Source: Henriciella litoralis
GTDB lineage: Bacteria; Pseudomonadota; Alphaproteobacteria; Caulobacterales; Hyphomonadaceae
DNA: 64,000 nucleotides
Assembly (NCBI RefSeq): GCF_002088935.1
Contig: NZ_NCSS01000006.1
Coordinates: 1,024,407-1,088,406 of the forward strand
Direction of reading: 5' to 3'
A model generated the notes under the pieces. The model worked only from the letters and a program-made list of their open reading frames with translations, did no database searches and had not been told where the DNA came from. The position numbers and the translations under genes are program-made. Below, one piece after another: positions 42,511-51,496 of this stretch (position 1 is its first letter; every line of letters starts with the position of its first letter).

Positions 42511-43857
42511 TTATGCGAGTTGGCGCAGCACACGCCCCAGCTGCGAGAACATGCTCTCTATTTGCTCAGCGCTGATCATCAGCGGTGGAGACAGGGCAAT
42601 AATGTCGCCCGTCACGCGGATCAGAAGTCCTTCGTCAAAGGCTTTGTGGAACGCTTCCATGCCGCGCTCGCCGACGCGGCCTTCGCGCGGTGCCAATTCG
42701 ATACCGACGATCAGGCCCAGATTGCGAATGTCGATGACATTGGGACAATCTGCCAGCTGGTGAGCCGCCTCTTCCCACACTCCAGACAGGTTGCGAGCAT
42801 TTTCGAACAGACCTTCTTCGCGATAGACTTCAAGCGTCGCGAGACCGGCCGCGCAAGCCAATGGATGGCCTGAATAAGTGTAGCCGTGGAAGAACTCGAT
42901 ACCCGCTGGCGAGTTTTCTACGACGGTCTCATAGACGTCGCGGCTTGCCGCTACCGCCCCCATCGGCACTGCGCCGTTGGTAAGCCCTTTCGCCATTGTC
43001 AAAATGTCCGGAGTGACCCCGAAATAGTCTGAGCCCGTGGGGGCACCGAGGCGGCCGAAAGCTGTGATAACCTCGTCAAAGATAAGCAGGATGCCATACT
43101 TGCTTGTGATGCTGCGAAGTCTTTCGAGGTAACCTTTCGGCGGGATCAATACGCCGGTGGAGCCGGCAACTGGCTCGACCATGACCGCAGCAATCGTCTC
43201 TGGGCCATGCAGGGCGATTATGTCTTCCAGCTGATCTGCCAGATCGAAGTTTTCAGGCTGGAGTCCGCGCTGGAAGCGGGCAGCTTTTCCGTGTGTGTGG
43301 GGCAAATGATCCACGCCCCATACCTGGGCTGAATGACGTCGCCGATTGCCACCGATCCCGCCGACGGACATGCCGCCAAAGTTGGTCCCGTGATACCCTC
43401 GCTCGCGACCAATAAGCCTGTAGCGCGCATGATCACCTTTAGCGTGATGGTAAGCGAGCGCCATTTTCAGGGCTGTATCGGCGCTTTCCGACCCGGACCC
43501 TGTAAAGAAAATACGGTCCAGACCGGCCGGCATCAGCTCGGCCAATTCCTTGGCAAAGCGAAAAGCGAGCGGGTGACCAAGCTGAAACGTCGACCCGTAA
43601 TCGAGAACGCCCGCCTGATAACGGATCGCTTCCGTTATTTTCTTGCGCCCGTGTCCAGCATTCACGCACCACAGGCCCGCAGTGCCATCGAGAAGCCTTC
43701 GGCCCTTCGCGTCCGTGTAGTGCATGTCGCTCGCTGAAACGACAAGTCTGGGGTCCTTCTTGAACGCCCGATTGTTGGTAAACGGCATCCAGAAGTTCTC
43801 GAGATCTTGACCTTCGAGATCTATGGTCGGCGCAAGGTTAGTCAGGTGGAAATTCAT
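42511..43857 (-). CDS. beta-Alanine--pyruvate/omega-amino-acid aminotransferase
   Basis: 448 residues. Class III PLP aminotransferase of the omega-amino-acid:pyruvate group: NFWMPFTNNRAFKKDPRLV, TGSGSESADTALKMALAYH, IFDEVITAFGRLG and PLP lysine in LTMAKGLTNGAVPMGAV. Pairs with MmsA to turn beta-alanine (or another short amine, for example from spermidine breakdown) into acetyl-CoA. Putrescine:pyruvate aminotransferase activity is the main alternative. A LysR-type regulator follows in the direction of the operon, on the same strand upstream. Confidence 0.88.
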   Translation of the reverse strand: MNFHLTNLAPTIDLEGQDLENFWMPFTNNRAFKKDPRLVVSASDMHYTDAKGRRLLDGTAGLWCVNAGHGRKKITEAIRYQAGVLDYGSTFQLGHPLAFRFAKELAELMPAGLDRIFFTGSGSESADTALKMALAYHHAKGDHARYRLIGRERGYHGTNFGGMSVGGIGGNRRRHSAQVWGVDHLPHTHGKAARFQRGLQPENFDLADQLEDIIALHGPETIAAVMVEPVAGSTGVLIPPKGYLERLRSITSKYGILLIFDEVITAFGRLGAPTGSDYFGVTPDILTMAKGLTNGAVPMGAVAASRDVYETVVENSPAGIEFFHGYTYSGHPLACAAGLATLEVYREEGLFENARNLSGVWEEAAHQLADCPNVIDIRNLGLIVGIELAPREGRVGERGMEAFHKAFDEGLLIRVTGDIIALSPPLMISAEQIESMFSQLGRVLRQLA

Positions 43858-43953
43858 TTGTCGCTTCCGTCAGGCTTCGATCCTACCGTCAGCTTTGTCT
43901 GACAGTCGAAGCCCCCGCGGCAAAGGCGCGATCAAAACACCTGGTGGTGCGTT

Positions 43954-44889
43954 TTAGTCTCCACCAGCCTGGGCACATTTGAGCAGGAACTGCCGAAGCA
44001 AACGCAGAGCCGGGTCGTTCCACCGATCTTCCCGGCAAACAAAGCAGTATCTGCCAACGGGCGCATTTACAGCATTGTCGATCTGCAGCTCGACGAGCCT
44101 TCCCTCGATGAGGTCTTTTCCAACCAGATAGGAATTTGTCAGAGCGACCCCTCGCCCTTGCTTCGCGCCCGCAATCGCAAGGTGTGCATGCCAGAGGATC
44201 ACACCGCCTGACGGCGCGCCGGCCGCCACGCCATTTGATTTCAGCCAGGCGCTCCATTGCTGCCGATCTTCTTCATGTAGGAGCGGCGCAGCGCACAGGT
44301 CTTCGAGCGTCCTGACCGGCCCGGTTTTGTCGAGGAATTGCGGGCTAGCCACGGCAATCAGCGGAGGACGTGCAAGTTCAACAGATTTCTTCCCGGGCCC
44401 GTCAGGTCCTGTTCCCCAGCTATCGCCATAGTATCTGATGTCGGCATCTGCTTCGTGCCTGGCAAGATCGGCAACTCGGTCCGTCGGGCGCAGTTCGACC
44501 AAAAAGCCGGGAGCGGTTCTCTCAAATTCAGCAAAACGGGCCGATAGCCACTGGGCCGCAAATCCTGGCACGGCCCAGATCTGAAGATCGCGCGGCTCTT
44601 TCTCAGAAAGAATCTCGGACGTGGCCGTTTCAATCGCCCGCAATGCTTTCGCGATGGCGGCGTGATACTCGGCCCCGGCTTGGGTCAAAACAAGTCCGTC
44701 AGGTCTGCGATCAAACAGAGAAATTTCCAGGTAATTCTCCAGCGCGAGCAATCGCCGACTGACGACCGTGTGATCAACATTGAGAAGCCGGGCCGCCTTT
44801 CGAATACCGCCAACCTGGCTGACCAGGTCAAAAGCCTGCAGTGAGCTCAGCGAAGGCAGCGGTTTTCGAGGGGAAAAAGCGATTGTCAT
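43954..44889 (-). CDS. LysR family transcriptional regulator (GcvA-like)
   Basis: 311 residues. N-terminal helix-turn-helix SLQAFDLVSQVGGIRKAARLLNVDHTVVSRRL and a LysR substrate-binding domain. GcvA-like motifs at the start (PLPSLSSLQAFD). It is upstream of the beta-alanine aminotransferase on the same strand, so it may regulate the aminotransferase-mmsA pair; co-inducer unknown. Confidence 0.88.
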   Translation of the reverse strand: MTIAFSPRKPLPSLSSLQAFDLVSQVGGIRKAARLLNVDHTVVSRRLLALENYLEISLFDRRPDGLVLTQAGAEYHAAIAKALRAIETATSEILSEKEPRDLQIWAVPGFAAQWLSARFAEFERTAPGFLVELRPTDRVADLARHEADADIRYYGDSWGTGPDGPGKKSVELARPPLIAVASPQFLDKTGPVRTLEDLCAAPLLHEEDRQQWSAWLKSNGVAAGAPSGGVILWHAHLAIAGAKQGRGVALTNSYLVGKDLIEGRLVELQIDNAVNAPVGRYCFVCREDRWNDPALRLLRQFLLKCAQAGGD

Positions 44890-45125
44890 CTTGCTAAAAC
44901 ACGGCGCACTTTTGGCGGCCGAAGGTTGGCACTCCCATTCGCACTACCGCCTCATGCGGAGTGTCACGACAATACCAGAAACTAAGCTCTGCCATACGGC
45001 CTTTACCACCTCGGCTCCCAGCGAGCGTGCCCTGTCCATCTTACTAGCGCAAGCTAATGAGGCTGAACACGCAAAGGTCGTGTCCGAGCAAATTGCATTT
45101 GCACCAATGGAGCTTTGATGCAAAA

Positions 45126-45135
45126 TGAGATCACG
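45126..45135. promoter_or_regulatory. Degenerate operator TGAGATCACG upstream of puuD
   Basis: Matches TGTGATCACA in 8 of 10 positions, 28 bp before the puuD start. Weak by itself, but it fits the pattern of operators ahead of the other polyamine genes. Confidence 0.35.
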
Positions 45136-45163
45136 TTTTTGAGCAAAAATTGGACAAACTGAT

Positions 45164-45883
45164 ATGAACCATGCTCGATCCTTGATCGGAGTATCCTGCT
45201 GTCGGCGCCTGGACTCAGCTGAGCCGGTGCACGGCGTTGTTGAAAGATACGTCTTGGCCGCCAGCGAAGGCTGCAACGCAGACACTGTGCTCGTGCCCGC
45301 GCTCGCAACAGACAGCGGACTGGCCATGCATCTCGACGGATTGATCCTCACCGGAAGCCCCTCAAACCTTCATCCAGAACGGTCCGGAATCATCAATGGC
45401 GAGGGGCCCTTCGATCCGCACAGGGACGCAACAAACCTGCAATTGGCGCGCGACATGCTGGATGCCGGCAAGCCAGTGTTCGGTATCTGCCGGGGGCTAC
45501 AAGAGCTGAACGTGCTGTTTGGCGGCACCATCAAGACCGTCAGTGCGGCAGCTCACCATTCGAAGGAAAGCTCGCCTGTTGAGAAAATGTTCGCACACGA
45601 ACACCCAATAGCCATTGAGCCGGAGGGGGTACTCTCCAAGCTGTTTGGCGCAAATGACATCACAGTGAACAGCGTCCATTTTCAGGGGATTGACCGTCTC
45701 GGCAACGGCCTCACCGTTGAGGCCACAGCGCCAGATGGACAGATCGAGGCCTTCTCCGACGGAACCGGCGGATTGGTTCTCGCCGTTCAATGGCACCCCG
45801 AATGGGATGCGCGGACAAACAAGGATTCCAGCGCTCTATTTTCGCATTTCGCGCAAATGATCAAAGCAAGTCAGCGCAGTTGA
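45164..45883 (+). CDS. puuD: gamma-Glutamyl-gamma-aminobutyrate hydrolase (class I GATase-like)
   Basis: 239 residues. Class I glutamine-amidotransferase-type fold with catalytic Cys in FGICRGLQELNVLFGG and His/Glu in AVQWHPEWDA. It splits gamma-glutamyl-GABA to GABA and glutamate. ATG 45164. It is the first gene of the plus-strand run puuD - PuuB paralogue - PotHIG - glutamine synthetase - PotD. It completes the route started by PuuABC 8 kb away. Confidence 0.9.
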   Translation: MNHARSLIGVSCCRRLDSAEPVHGVVERYVLAASEGCNADTVLVPALATDSGLAMHLDGLILTGSPSNLHPERSGIINGEGPFDPHRDATNLQLARDMLDAGKPVFGICRGLQELNVLFGGTIKTVSAAAHHSKESSPVEKMFAHEHPIAIEPEGVLSKLFGANDITVNSVHFQGIDRLGNGLTVEATAPDGQIEAFSDGTGGLVLAVQWHPEWDARTNKDSSALFSHFAQMIKASQRS

Positions 45884-45903
45884 CATGCGCGAACATTGCT
45901 GAA

Positions 45904-45915
45904 ATGTGATCACAT
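45904..45915. promoter_or_regulatory. Operator ATGTGATCACAT overlapping the start of the PuuB paralogue
   Basis: Perfect 12-bp palindrome whose last two bases are the AT of the ATG at 45914. Binding here would block translation initiation or a downstream internal promoter. It lies 20 bp after the puuD stop, so it may separate expression of puuD and the oxidase. Confidence 0.65.
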
Positions 45916-47242
45916 GATGTCGGCATTTGGGTTCACAAAATCGCAAGAGCATGGTCGGAACGGTCTGGAGCACGCACCGTCGTACTACCGTGCCACTTGC
46001 GAGCCTATGTCCGAGCCTCCCGAGCTGACTGAGCATGTCGAATGCGACACGGTCATTGTCGGCGGAGGCTTTTGCGGCCTCTCCGCGGCCCTCGCGCTTG
46101 CGGAACATGGAAGTGACGTCCGTTTGCTTGAAGCCGGGCCATTGGGATATGGCGCATCCGGACGCAATGGCGGTCAGGTCCATGTTGGCATGCGTCAAGA
46201 CCAACACTGGCTAGAGTCCCATCTGGGATCGACCAAAGCCCACGAATTCTGGCGTATGGGCCAGGACGCCAGAAATAATCTGGATCGTCTTATTACGGAC
46301 TATGGCATCGAATGCGATTTTTGCGATGGCCAGATCTATGCCGATCACAAACCCGGTTATGTCTCCCATAGCCATGCTGCAGCGCGCCATCTTCAGGAAG
46401 AATATGACTACCAGGAAGTCGAGCTCCTAGACCGGGATGAGCTGCGAAGCATGGTGGCGAGCGACGTCTATTATGGCGGCGTTTTTGACCGACGCGGCGG
46501 AAACCTTCATCCTCTGAAGCTCGCTCGCGGCATAGCCATGGCCGCTGAGAAAGCCGGAGCTACCCTGCATTCGAACTCACACGTCGATGCGATTGAGCGC
46601 TCGCAGGGTGGCTGGCATGTCATGACACGCAACGGAAGCGTGAAAGCCAGAACCGTTATCGTCGCCACAGGCGGTTATAGCAGAAAGTTGAACCACAAGC
46701 TTGATGCGCACGTCATGCCGATCAACAACTTTCTGGCAACAACAGAGCCACTGGATCCGGAACTCGCGGACAGCCTGATCAAGGGGAACCGCTCGGTTTC
46801 AGACTCCCGGTTTGTGGTCTATTATTATCGCATCACAAAAGACAATCGTCTCCTGTTCGGCGGAGGAGAAAAGTACACATATGGCTTTCCTGCCGATATC
46901 GGGAGCTTTGTTCGTCCTCATATTGCGAAAGTATTTCCGCAACTTGCAGACACACCGATCGACTACGCCTGGGGCGGCACACTCGGCATTACGACCCGGC
47001 GCATGCCCTACCTGGCAGAACCGCAAGATGGCCTTTTTCTCGTCGGCGGCTTTTCGGGCCAAGGCGTCATCATGGCACCCTATGTCGGACGCGCCGTTGC
47101 CAATCATATTGCAGCAGGCGATAGCGAAGCTTTCCGCCTTCTGTCATCGCTGCCACAACTCGCATTCCCGGGCGGTCCCATTCTACGCTGGCCCACGATG
47201 GCTGCCGCCATGGCATTCTTCGCCCTTCGTGACAGGCTCTGA
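45914..47242 (+). CDS. FAD-dependent amine/polyamine oxidoreductase (PuuB paralogue)
   Basis: About 442 residues. The DAO-type FAD motif VIVGGGFCGLSAALALAEHG is followed by GYGASGRNGGQVHVGMRQD, then VVATGGYSRKLN and a C terminus ILRWPTMAAAMAFFALRDRL. It is a sibling of the PuuB gene at 35107 but clearly diverged. It lies directly before the polyamine ABC permease genes. It may oxidise a different gamma-glutamylated amine. Start ATG 45914, with a second ATG two codons on. Confidence 0.85.
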   Translation: MMSAFGFTKSQEHGRNGLEHAPSYYRATCEPMSEPPELTEHVECDTVIVGGGFCGLSAALALAEHGSDVRLLEAGPLGYGASGRNGGQVHVGMRQDQHWLESHLGSTKAHEFWRMGQDARNNLDRLITDYGIECDFCDGQIYADHKPGYVSHSHAAARHLQEEYDYQEVELLDRDELRSMVASDVYYGGVFDRRGGNLHPLKLARGIAMAAEKAGATLHSNSHVDAIERSQGGWHVMTRNGSVKARTVIVATGGYSRKLNHKLDAHVMPINNFLATTEPLDPELADSLIKGNRSVSDSRFVVYYYRITKDNRLLFGGGEKYTYGFPADIGSFVRPHIAKVFPQLADTPIDYAWGGTLGITTRRMPYLAEPQDGLFLVGGFSGQGVIMAPYVGRAVANHIAAGDSEAFRLLSSLPQLAFPGGPILRWPTMAAAMAFFALRDRL

Positions 47243-47255
47243 GGACTATTGATCC

Positions 47256-48116
47256 ATGTCGATCCGTTGGAAGAAACAACCTTCATCATTTCTGGCAAGC
47301 TTTCTGCCACCAGTCCTGTGGCTGGCCATTTTCTTCATCGTACCGATGGCCATCATTTGGCTTTACAGTTTTGGTGAGTCCACGAGCCTTACGGAAATCT
47401 CGCTAACGGGCACTTTCGCGAACTATGCGAAGGTCTTCGATTCACTGTATATTGGGATTCTGGTGAAGTCGGTCTTCATTGCCGGGCTGACAACTGTTCT
47501 CTGTCTGGTTTTCGGCTTTCCCATCGCGTGGCTGATGACTTTTGTCGGTCCGCGCACGCAAGGCTTGTTGCTTCTAGCAGTTATGCTGCCCTTCTGGACA
47601 AATCTGTTGATCCGGACATATGCGCTGATCGCCGTCTTGCGGACTGAAGGCTACGTCAACACCATGGCTAGTTGGTTCGGCCTCGGCCCCTATCCTCTAC
47701 TGTATAACAATTTCGCGGTGCTCGTCGGGTTGGTTTATGTCCACCTGCCCTTCGCCGTCCTACCACTATATTCTGCGCTCGACAGACTTGATCGATCATC
47801 GCTGGAGGCCAGTCTGGACCTCGGCGCCGGTCACCTTCGCACCGTGTTCTACATCGCCATACCGGCATGTTGGGCAGGCATCTTTTCCGCGGCATTCATC
47901 ACATTCATCCCTGCGCTTGGGTCGTTCCTCACGCCAGAACTTCTTGGTGGTCCTAGCGGCCAGATGATTGCGAGCGTTATCGAGCGGCAATTCAAGCGAG
48001 CGAATGATTGGCCATTTGGCGCCGCCCTCTCTTTTCTTCTCGTTTATCTGACAATCGCGATCGTTCTGTGCCGCAACTATTTTGAGCGCAAAAAAGCTCA
48101 GGGAGGAGAGGCATGA
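47256..48116 (+). CDS. Polyamine ABC transporter permease (PotB/PotH type)
   Basis: 286 residues with six membrane helices and the permease EAA-like loop SSLEASLDLGAGHLRTVFYIAIPACWAG, fitting the PotB/PotH group by length and order. It pairs with the next permease by a 4-bp overlap (ATGA). ATG at 47256 with GAGGA ten bases upstream. Confidence 0.92.
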   Translation: MSIRWKKQPSSFLASFLPPVLWLAIFFIVPMAIIWLYSFGESTSLTEISLTGTFANYAKVFDSLYIGILVKSVFIAGLTTVLCLVFGFPIAWLMTFVGPRTQGLLLLAVMLPFWTNLLIRTYALIAVLRTEGYVNTMASWFGLGPYPLLYNNFAVLVGLVYVHLPFAVLPLYSALDRLDRSSLEASLDLGAGHLRTVFYIAIPACWAGIFSAAFITFIPALGSFLTPELLGGPSGQMIASVIERQFKRANDWPFGAALSFLLVYLTIAIVLCRNYFERKKAQGGEA

Positions 48117-48955
48117 GCGCCAAAAAGAACCGAGCGCCCCTCGCTTACGGTCGAAGCAAGCGTCTGTGGGTATGGACCGGTCTCGTCTTTCTGTTTTTGT
48201 ATCTGCCGCTGCTCAGCGTCATGCTGTTCAGTTTTAATGACAGCCGAAGAACGATCGTCTGGCAGGGTTTCACGTTTCGCTGGTATGAAAAGCTCGCCGG
48301 CAATGGAGAACTTCTTCAGGCGTTCGGCAATTCCTTGTTTATCGCAATCGTCTGCACGATCCTGAGTTTGATACTGGGATCGCTATCAGCCTTCGCGCTC
48401 TGGCGGTTCAAGTTTGGGCTGAAATCAGCTTTCGATAGCGCCATGACGGTGCCGATGGTGGTGCCCGAAATCTGCATGGGTGTCGCGATGATGGTTTTCT
48501 TCACGCGCATCGTGCCGTGGCCGGTAGGTTTGAGCTGGCCGTTTAATCTCGGCGCCATCATTATTTCGCACACCACCTTCGCTTTTCCGTTCGTCGCAAT
48601 GGTCGTCAGAGCGCGGCTGAATTCCTTTAATATGGAATTTGAAGAAGCCGCGCGTGTGCTTGGGGCGGGTCCTTTCGACGTCATCAAGGATATTACGATC
48701 CCTCATGTTCGGCCGGCCTTGATTGCGGGCGGGCTACTCGCCTTTACGCTAAGTCTTGATGACTTCGTGATCACTTTCTTCACTGCGGGACCAGACACAC
48801 TCACCTTCCCGGTGAAGGTCTATTCGATGTTGCGCTTCTCCGTGACGCCCGAAGTGAATGCCGCATCGACACTGCTGATCGTAATTACTGCTTTGGTCAC
48901 CGTTCTGGCGATGCGGTTTACGGGCAAAAGCGGCGTAACCGCCGGCAAGGAATAG
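48113..48955 (+). CDS. Polyamine ABC transporter permease (PotC/PotI type)
   Basis: 280 residues, six membrane helices; the EAA loop is FEEAARVLGAGPFDVIKDITIPHVRPALIAGG, and the PotC/PotI-like GFTFRWYEKL occurs near the N terminus. Overlaps the first permease by 4 bp, with GGAGGAG ahead of the ATG. Confidence 0.92.
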   Translation: MSAKKNRAPLAYGRSKRLWVWTGLVFLFLYLPLLSVMLFSFNDSRRTIVWQGFTFRWYEKLAGNGELLQAFGNSLFIAIVCTILSLILGSLSAFALWRFKFGLKSAFDSAMTVPMVVPEICMGVAMMVFFTRIVPWPVGLSWPFNLGAIIISHTTFAFPFVAMVVRARLNSFNMEFEEAARVLGAGPFDVIKDITIPHVRPALIAGGLLAFTLSLDDFVITFFTAGPDTLTFPVKVYSMLRFSVTPEVNAASTLLIVITALVTVLAMRFTGKSGVTAGKE

Positions 48956-48964
48956 GAAACAAAA

Positions 48965-50074
48965 ATGGCTCTCATCCGGTTCGAAGCGGTTACCAAAAAG
49001 TTCGGAACCTTCGTCGCCGTCGACGACGTGACGATAGACATAAAAGAAGGCGAGTTTTTCTCTCTGCTGGGTCCGTCCGGCTGCGGAAAAACCACGCTTC
49101 TTCGCATGCTGGCAGGTCTGGAGCATCCGACCTCGGGACGGATTCTTCTCGAGGGCCAGGATATAACGGAGTTGCCGGCCGGGAAGCGGGGCGTGAACAT
49201 GGTGTTCCAGTCCTACGCGGTCTTCCCCCACATGTCCGTGCTGCAGAATGTTGCGTACGGGCTGAAGATGGACGGCGTAGGAAAGAAGGAGCGTCTCGAA
49301 CGCGCACGAGAGGCTCTGGATCTTGTCCAGCTCTCTGAGTTCCGTGATCGCATGCCCGATCAGCTGTCCGGAGGGCAGCGACAGAGAGTGGCCGTCGCAC
49401 GGGCTCTCGTAAAACGCCCGAAAGTCCTGCTTCTTGATGAACCTCTTTCAGCCCTGGACGCCAAGCTCAGGGACGATATGCGCAACGAACTGGTCAAACT
49501 TCAACAGCAGACAGGCGTCACCTTCGTGATGGTGACGCACGACCAAAGCGAAGCGCTGGCAACGGCCGACCGGTGCGCGATCATGAAGCGTGGCATGCTG
49601 CAGCAGGTGGCAACACCAGACGACCTTTACGAATTCCCGGCGAACCGTTTCGTCGCTGATTTCATCGGAACCATCAATCTCATCGAAGGTGTTCTGAGCG
49701 TCGATGAAACCAATTACGCGCAAGTCAGCTGCCCAAGCCTGTCGACCGAGATCTTTGTAGATCACGGTATCAGTGGCGCAGAGAGCGGGACCGTGTGGGT
49801 GGGCATCCGCCCCGAAAAGATCACGATGACACCCGTTTCTGATGAACCGGCAACCACGCCGGGTGTCCCAAGCAATGCAAACCGGCTGCTCGGCTCGATC
49901 ATGGCCGAGGCCTATCTCGGAAGCGAGAGCATATACGACGTTCGCTGTAGCGACGGCTCGATGTTCAAGGTTCGAGAATCAAACTCCCGGCGAACCTGGG
50001 AGACAGAGTTCAAAACCGGCGACGAGGTCTGGCTCAGCTGGCTCCCATCATCCCCCATCATTCTGCAATCCTGA
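48965..50074 (+). CDS. Polyamine ABC transporter ATP-binding protein (PotA/PotG type)
   Basis: 369 residues. Walker A GPSGCGKTT, signature LSGGQRQRVAVARAL, Walker B VLLLDEPLSALD, switch His in VTHDQSEA; C-terminal ~120 residues form the TOBE/regulatory part. Follows the permease genes by 9 bp. Drives import of putrescine/spermidine-type substrates. Confidence 0.93.
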   Translation: MALIRFEAVTKKFGTFVAVDDVTIDIKEGEFFSLLGPSGCGKTTLLRMLAGLEHPTSGRILLEGQDITELPAGKRGVNMVFQSYAVFPHMSVLQNVAYGLKMDGVGKKERLERAREALDLVQLSEFRDRMPDQLSGGQRQRVAVARALVKRPKVLLLDEPLSALDAKLRDDMRNELVKLQQQTGVTFVMVTHDQSEALATADRCAIMKRGMLQQVATPDDLYEFPANRFVADFIGTINLIEGVLSVDETNYAQVSCPSLSTEIFVDHGISGAESGTVWVGIRPEKITMTPVSDEPATTPGVPSNANRLLGSIMAEAYLGSESIYDVRCSDGSMFKVRESNSRRTWETEFKTGDEVWLSWLPSSPIILQS

Positions 50075-50102
50075 TGCAAGAATGGAAAAGGCATACACCA
50101 AA

Positions 50103-51446
50103 ATGACCGACAAACTATCCGAATGGATCAAACAGCACTCGATCGAGGAGGTCGAATGCATCGTGCCAGATCTGAATGGTGTGCTCCGCGGCAAGGTCTG
50201 GCCCGCTGACAAATTCGTTTCTTCGATGAACAACGGATCTCTTCGAATGCCGTCCAGCGTGTTCTCCGTCACAGTAACGGGAGACTATGCCGATACTGAC
50301 GAGGACAGCATCATGTATAGCGATCCGGATGTCACGCTGAAGCCGGATATGAGCACCATCAGAATGGCGACCGGCTCGAAAACGCCAACGGCATTCGTTA
50401 TTGCCGACGCGTTCCACCGAGATAAGACGGACTTCGAAATTGCGCCCCGTTTCGTGCTGAAACGTATGCTCGGCCTGTTCAAGGAAATAGGCTGGACATT
50501 CGCGATCGCTCCAGAACTGGAATTCTATCTGGCTCACCCCAATGCCAACCCGGACGAGCCAGTAAAACCGCCAATCGGTCGCTCCGGAAGATCGGAAACA
50601 TCGCCTCAGCCTTACGGCCTGGAATCAATGAATGACTATGAAGACATCATTGAAGACATCTACGAGTATGCGAAACTATCCGATCTGCATCTCGACACGA
50701 TGATCCATGAGAGTGGAACGGCCCAGCTGGAGATCAACTTCAATCACGGCGACCCTGTGATGCTCAGTGATCAGGTTTTGATGTTTAAGCGCATCGTGCG
50801 CCAAGTTGCACTACAGCACGGCATCTACGCGACATTCATGGCAAAACCGATGGAGAACCAGCCTGGTAGCGCCATGCATCTCCACATCTCTGCGAGCGAT
50901 GAAAACGGCGTGAACCGCTTCGGCAAGGACGGACAGCTGACGCAGGACTTTCGTCACTTCGTTGCAGGGCTGCAGAAGTATCTGCCGCAGATAGCGCCGC
51001 TCTTCGGCCCCAACGTCAACAGCTTTCGCCGGATGCGGCCAGCCTATAGTGCACCAATCAATCTGCGCTGGGGCTACGACAATCGCTCTTGCGGATTGAG
51101 AATTCCCGAAAGCGGAGATGAAGATCGGCGCATTGAGAACAGGCTGCCGGGCGCTGATGCAAACCCCTATCTCGCCATCGCGGCTTCTCTTGCTGCTGGG
51201 TATCTGGGTCTCAAGGAAAAAGCTGAGCCGAGTGCTCTACTCACGGGCAATGCCTACGAAAAAGACCGGACTCTTCCGCGGACGCTTGATGGAGCCTTGG
51301 AAGCCATGATTGCCTGTGAACCGATCGCGGAACTCCTCGGACACAAATTCCTGAACGCCTTCTATCAGCTTAAAATGCTGGAATTGTCCGCCTATCAGCG
51401 CGTAGTCAGTTCTTGGGAACGAGATCACCTGTTATTGAAAGCCTAG
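50103..51446 (+). CDS. Glutamine synthetase family protein (second gamma-glutamylpolyamine synthetase)
   Basis: 447 residues. GS fold: VECIVPDLNGVLRGK, APELEFYL, ESGTAQLEINF, GSAMHLHIS, NSFRRMRP, RIENRLPGADANPY. Longer than the first copy by a segment around residue 150-180 (AHPNANPDEPVKPPIGRSG). ATG 50103 chosen because MTDKLSEWIKQHSIEEVEC is the usual opening of this branch; ATG 50082 is in frame seven codons earlier. Lies between the ATPase and the binding-protein genes, so the amine is glutamylated as it enters the cell. SpuI/PauA-like alternatives are possible. Confidence 0.88.
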   Translation: MTDKLSEWIKQHSIEEVECIVPDLNGVLRGKVWPADKFVSSMNNGSLRMPSSVFSVTVTGDYADTDEDSIMYSDPDVTLKPDMSTIRMATGSKTPTAFVIADAFHRDKTDFEIAPRFVLKRMLGLFKEIGWTFAIAPELEFYLAHPNANPDEPVKPPIGRSGRSETSPQPYGLESMNDYEDIIEDIYEYAKLSDLHLDTMIHESGTAQLEINFNHGDPVMLSDQVLMFKRIVRQVALQHGIYATFMAKPMENQPGSAMHLHISASDENGVNRFGKDGQLTQDFRHFVAGLQKYLPQIAPLFGPNVNSFRRMRPAYSAPINLRWGYDNRSCGLRIPESGDEDRRIENRLPGADANPYLAIAASLAAGYLGLKEKAEPSALLTGNAYEKDRTLPRTLDGALEAMIACEPIAELLGHKFLNAFYQLKMLELSAYQRVVSSWERDHLLLKA

Positions 51447-51496
51447 CCTTGCCGGGGCCATCGGCCCCTGAGTGACACTTACTGGAGCATCCAGAC

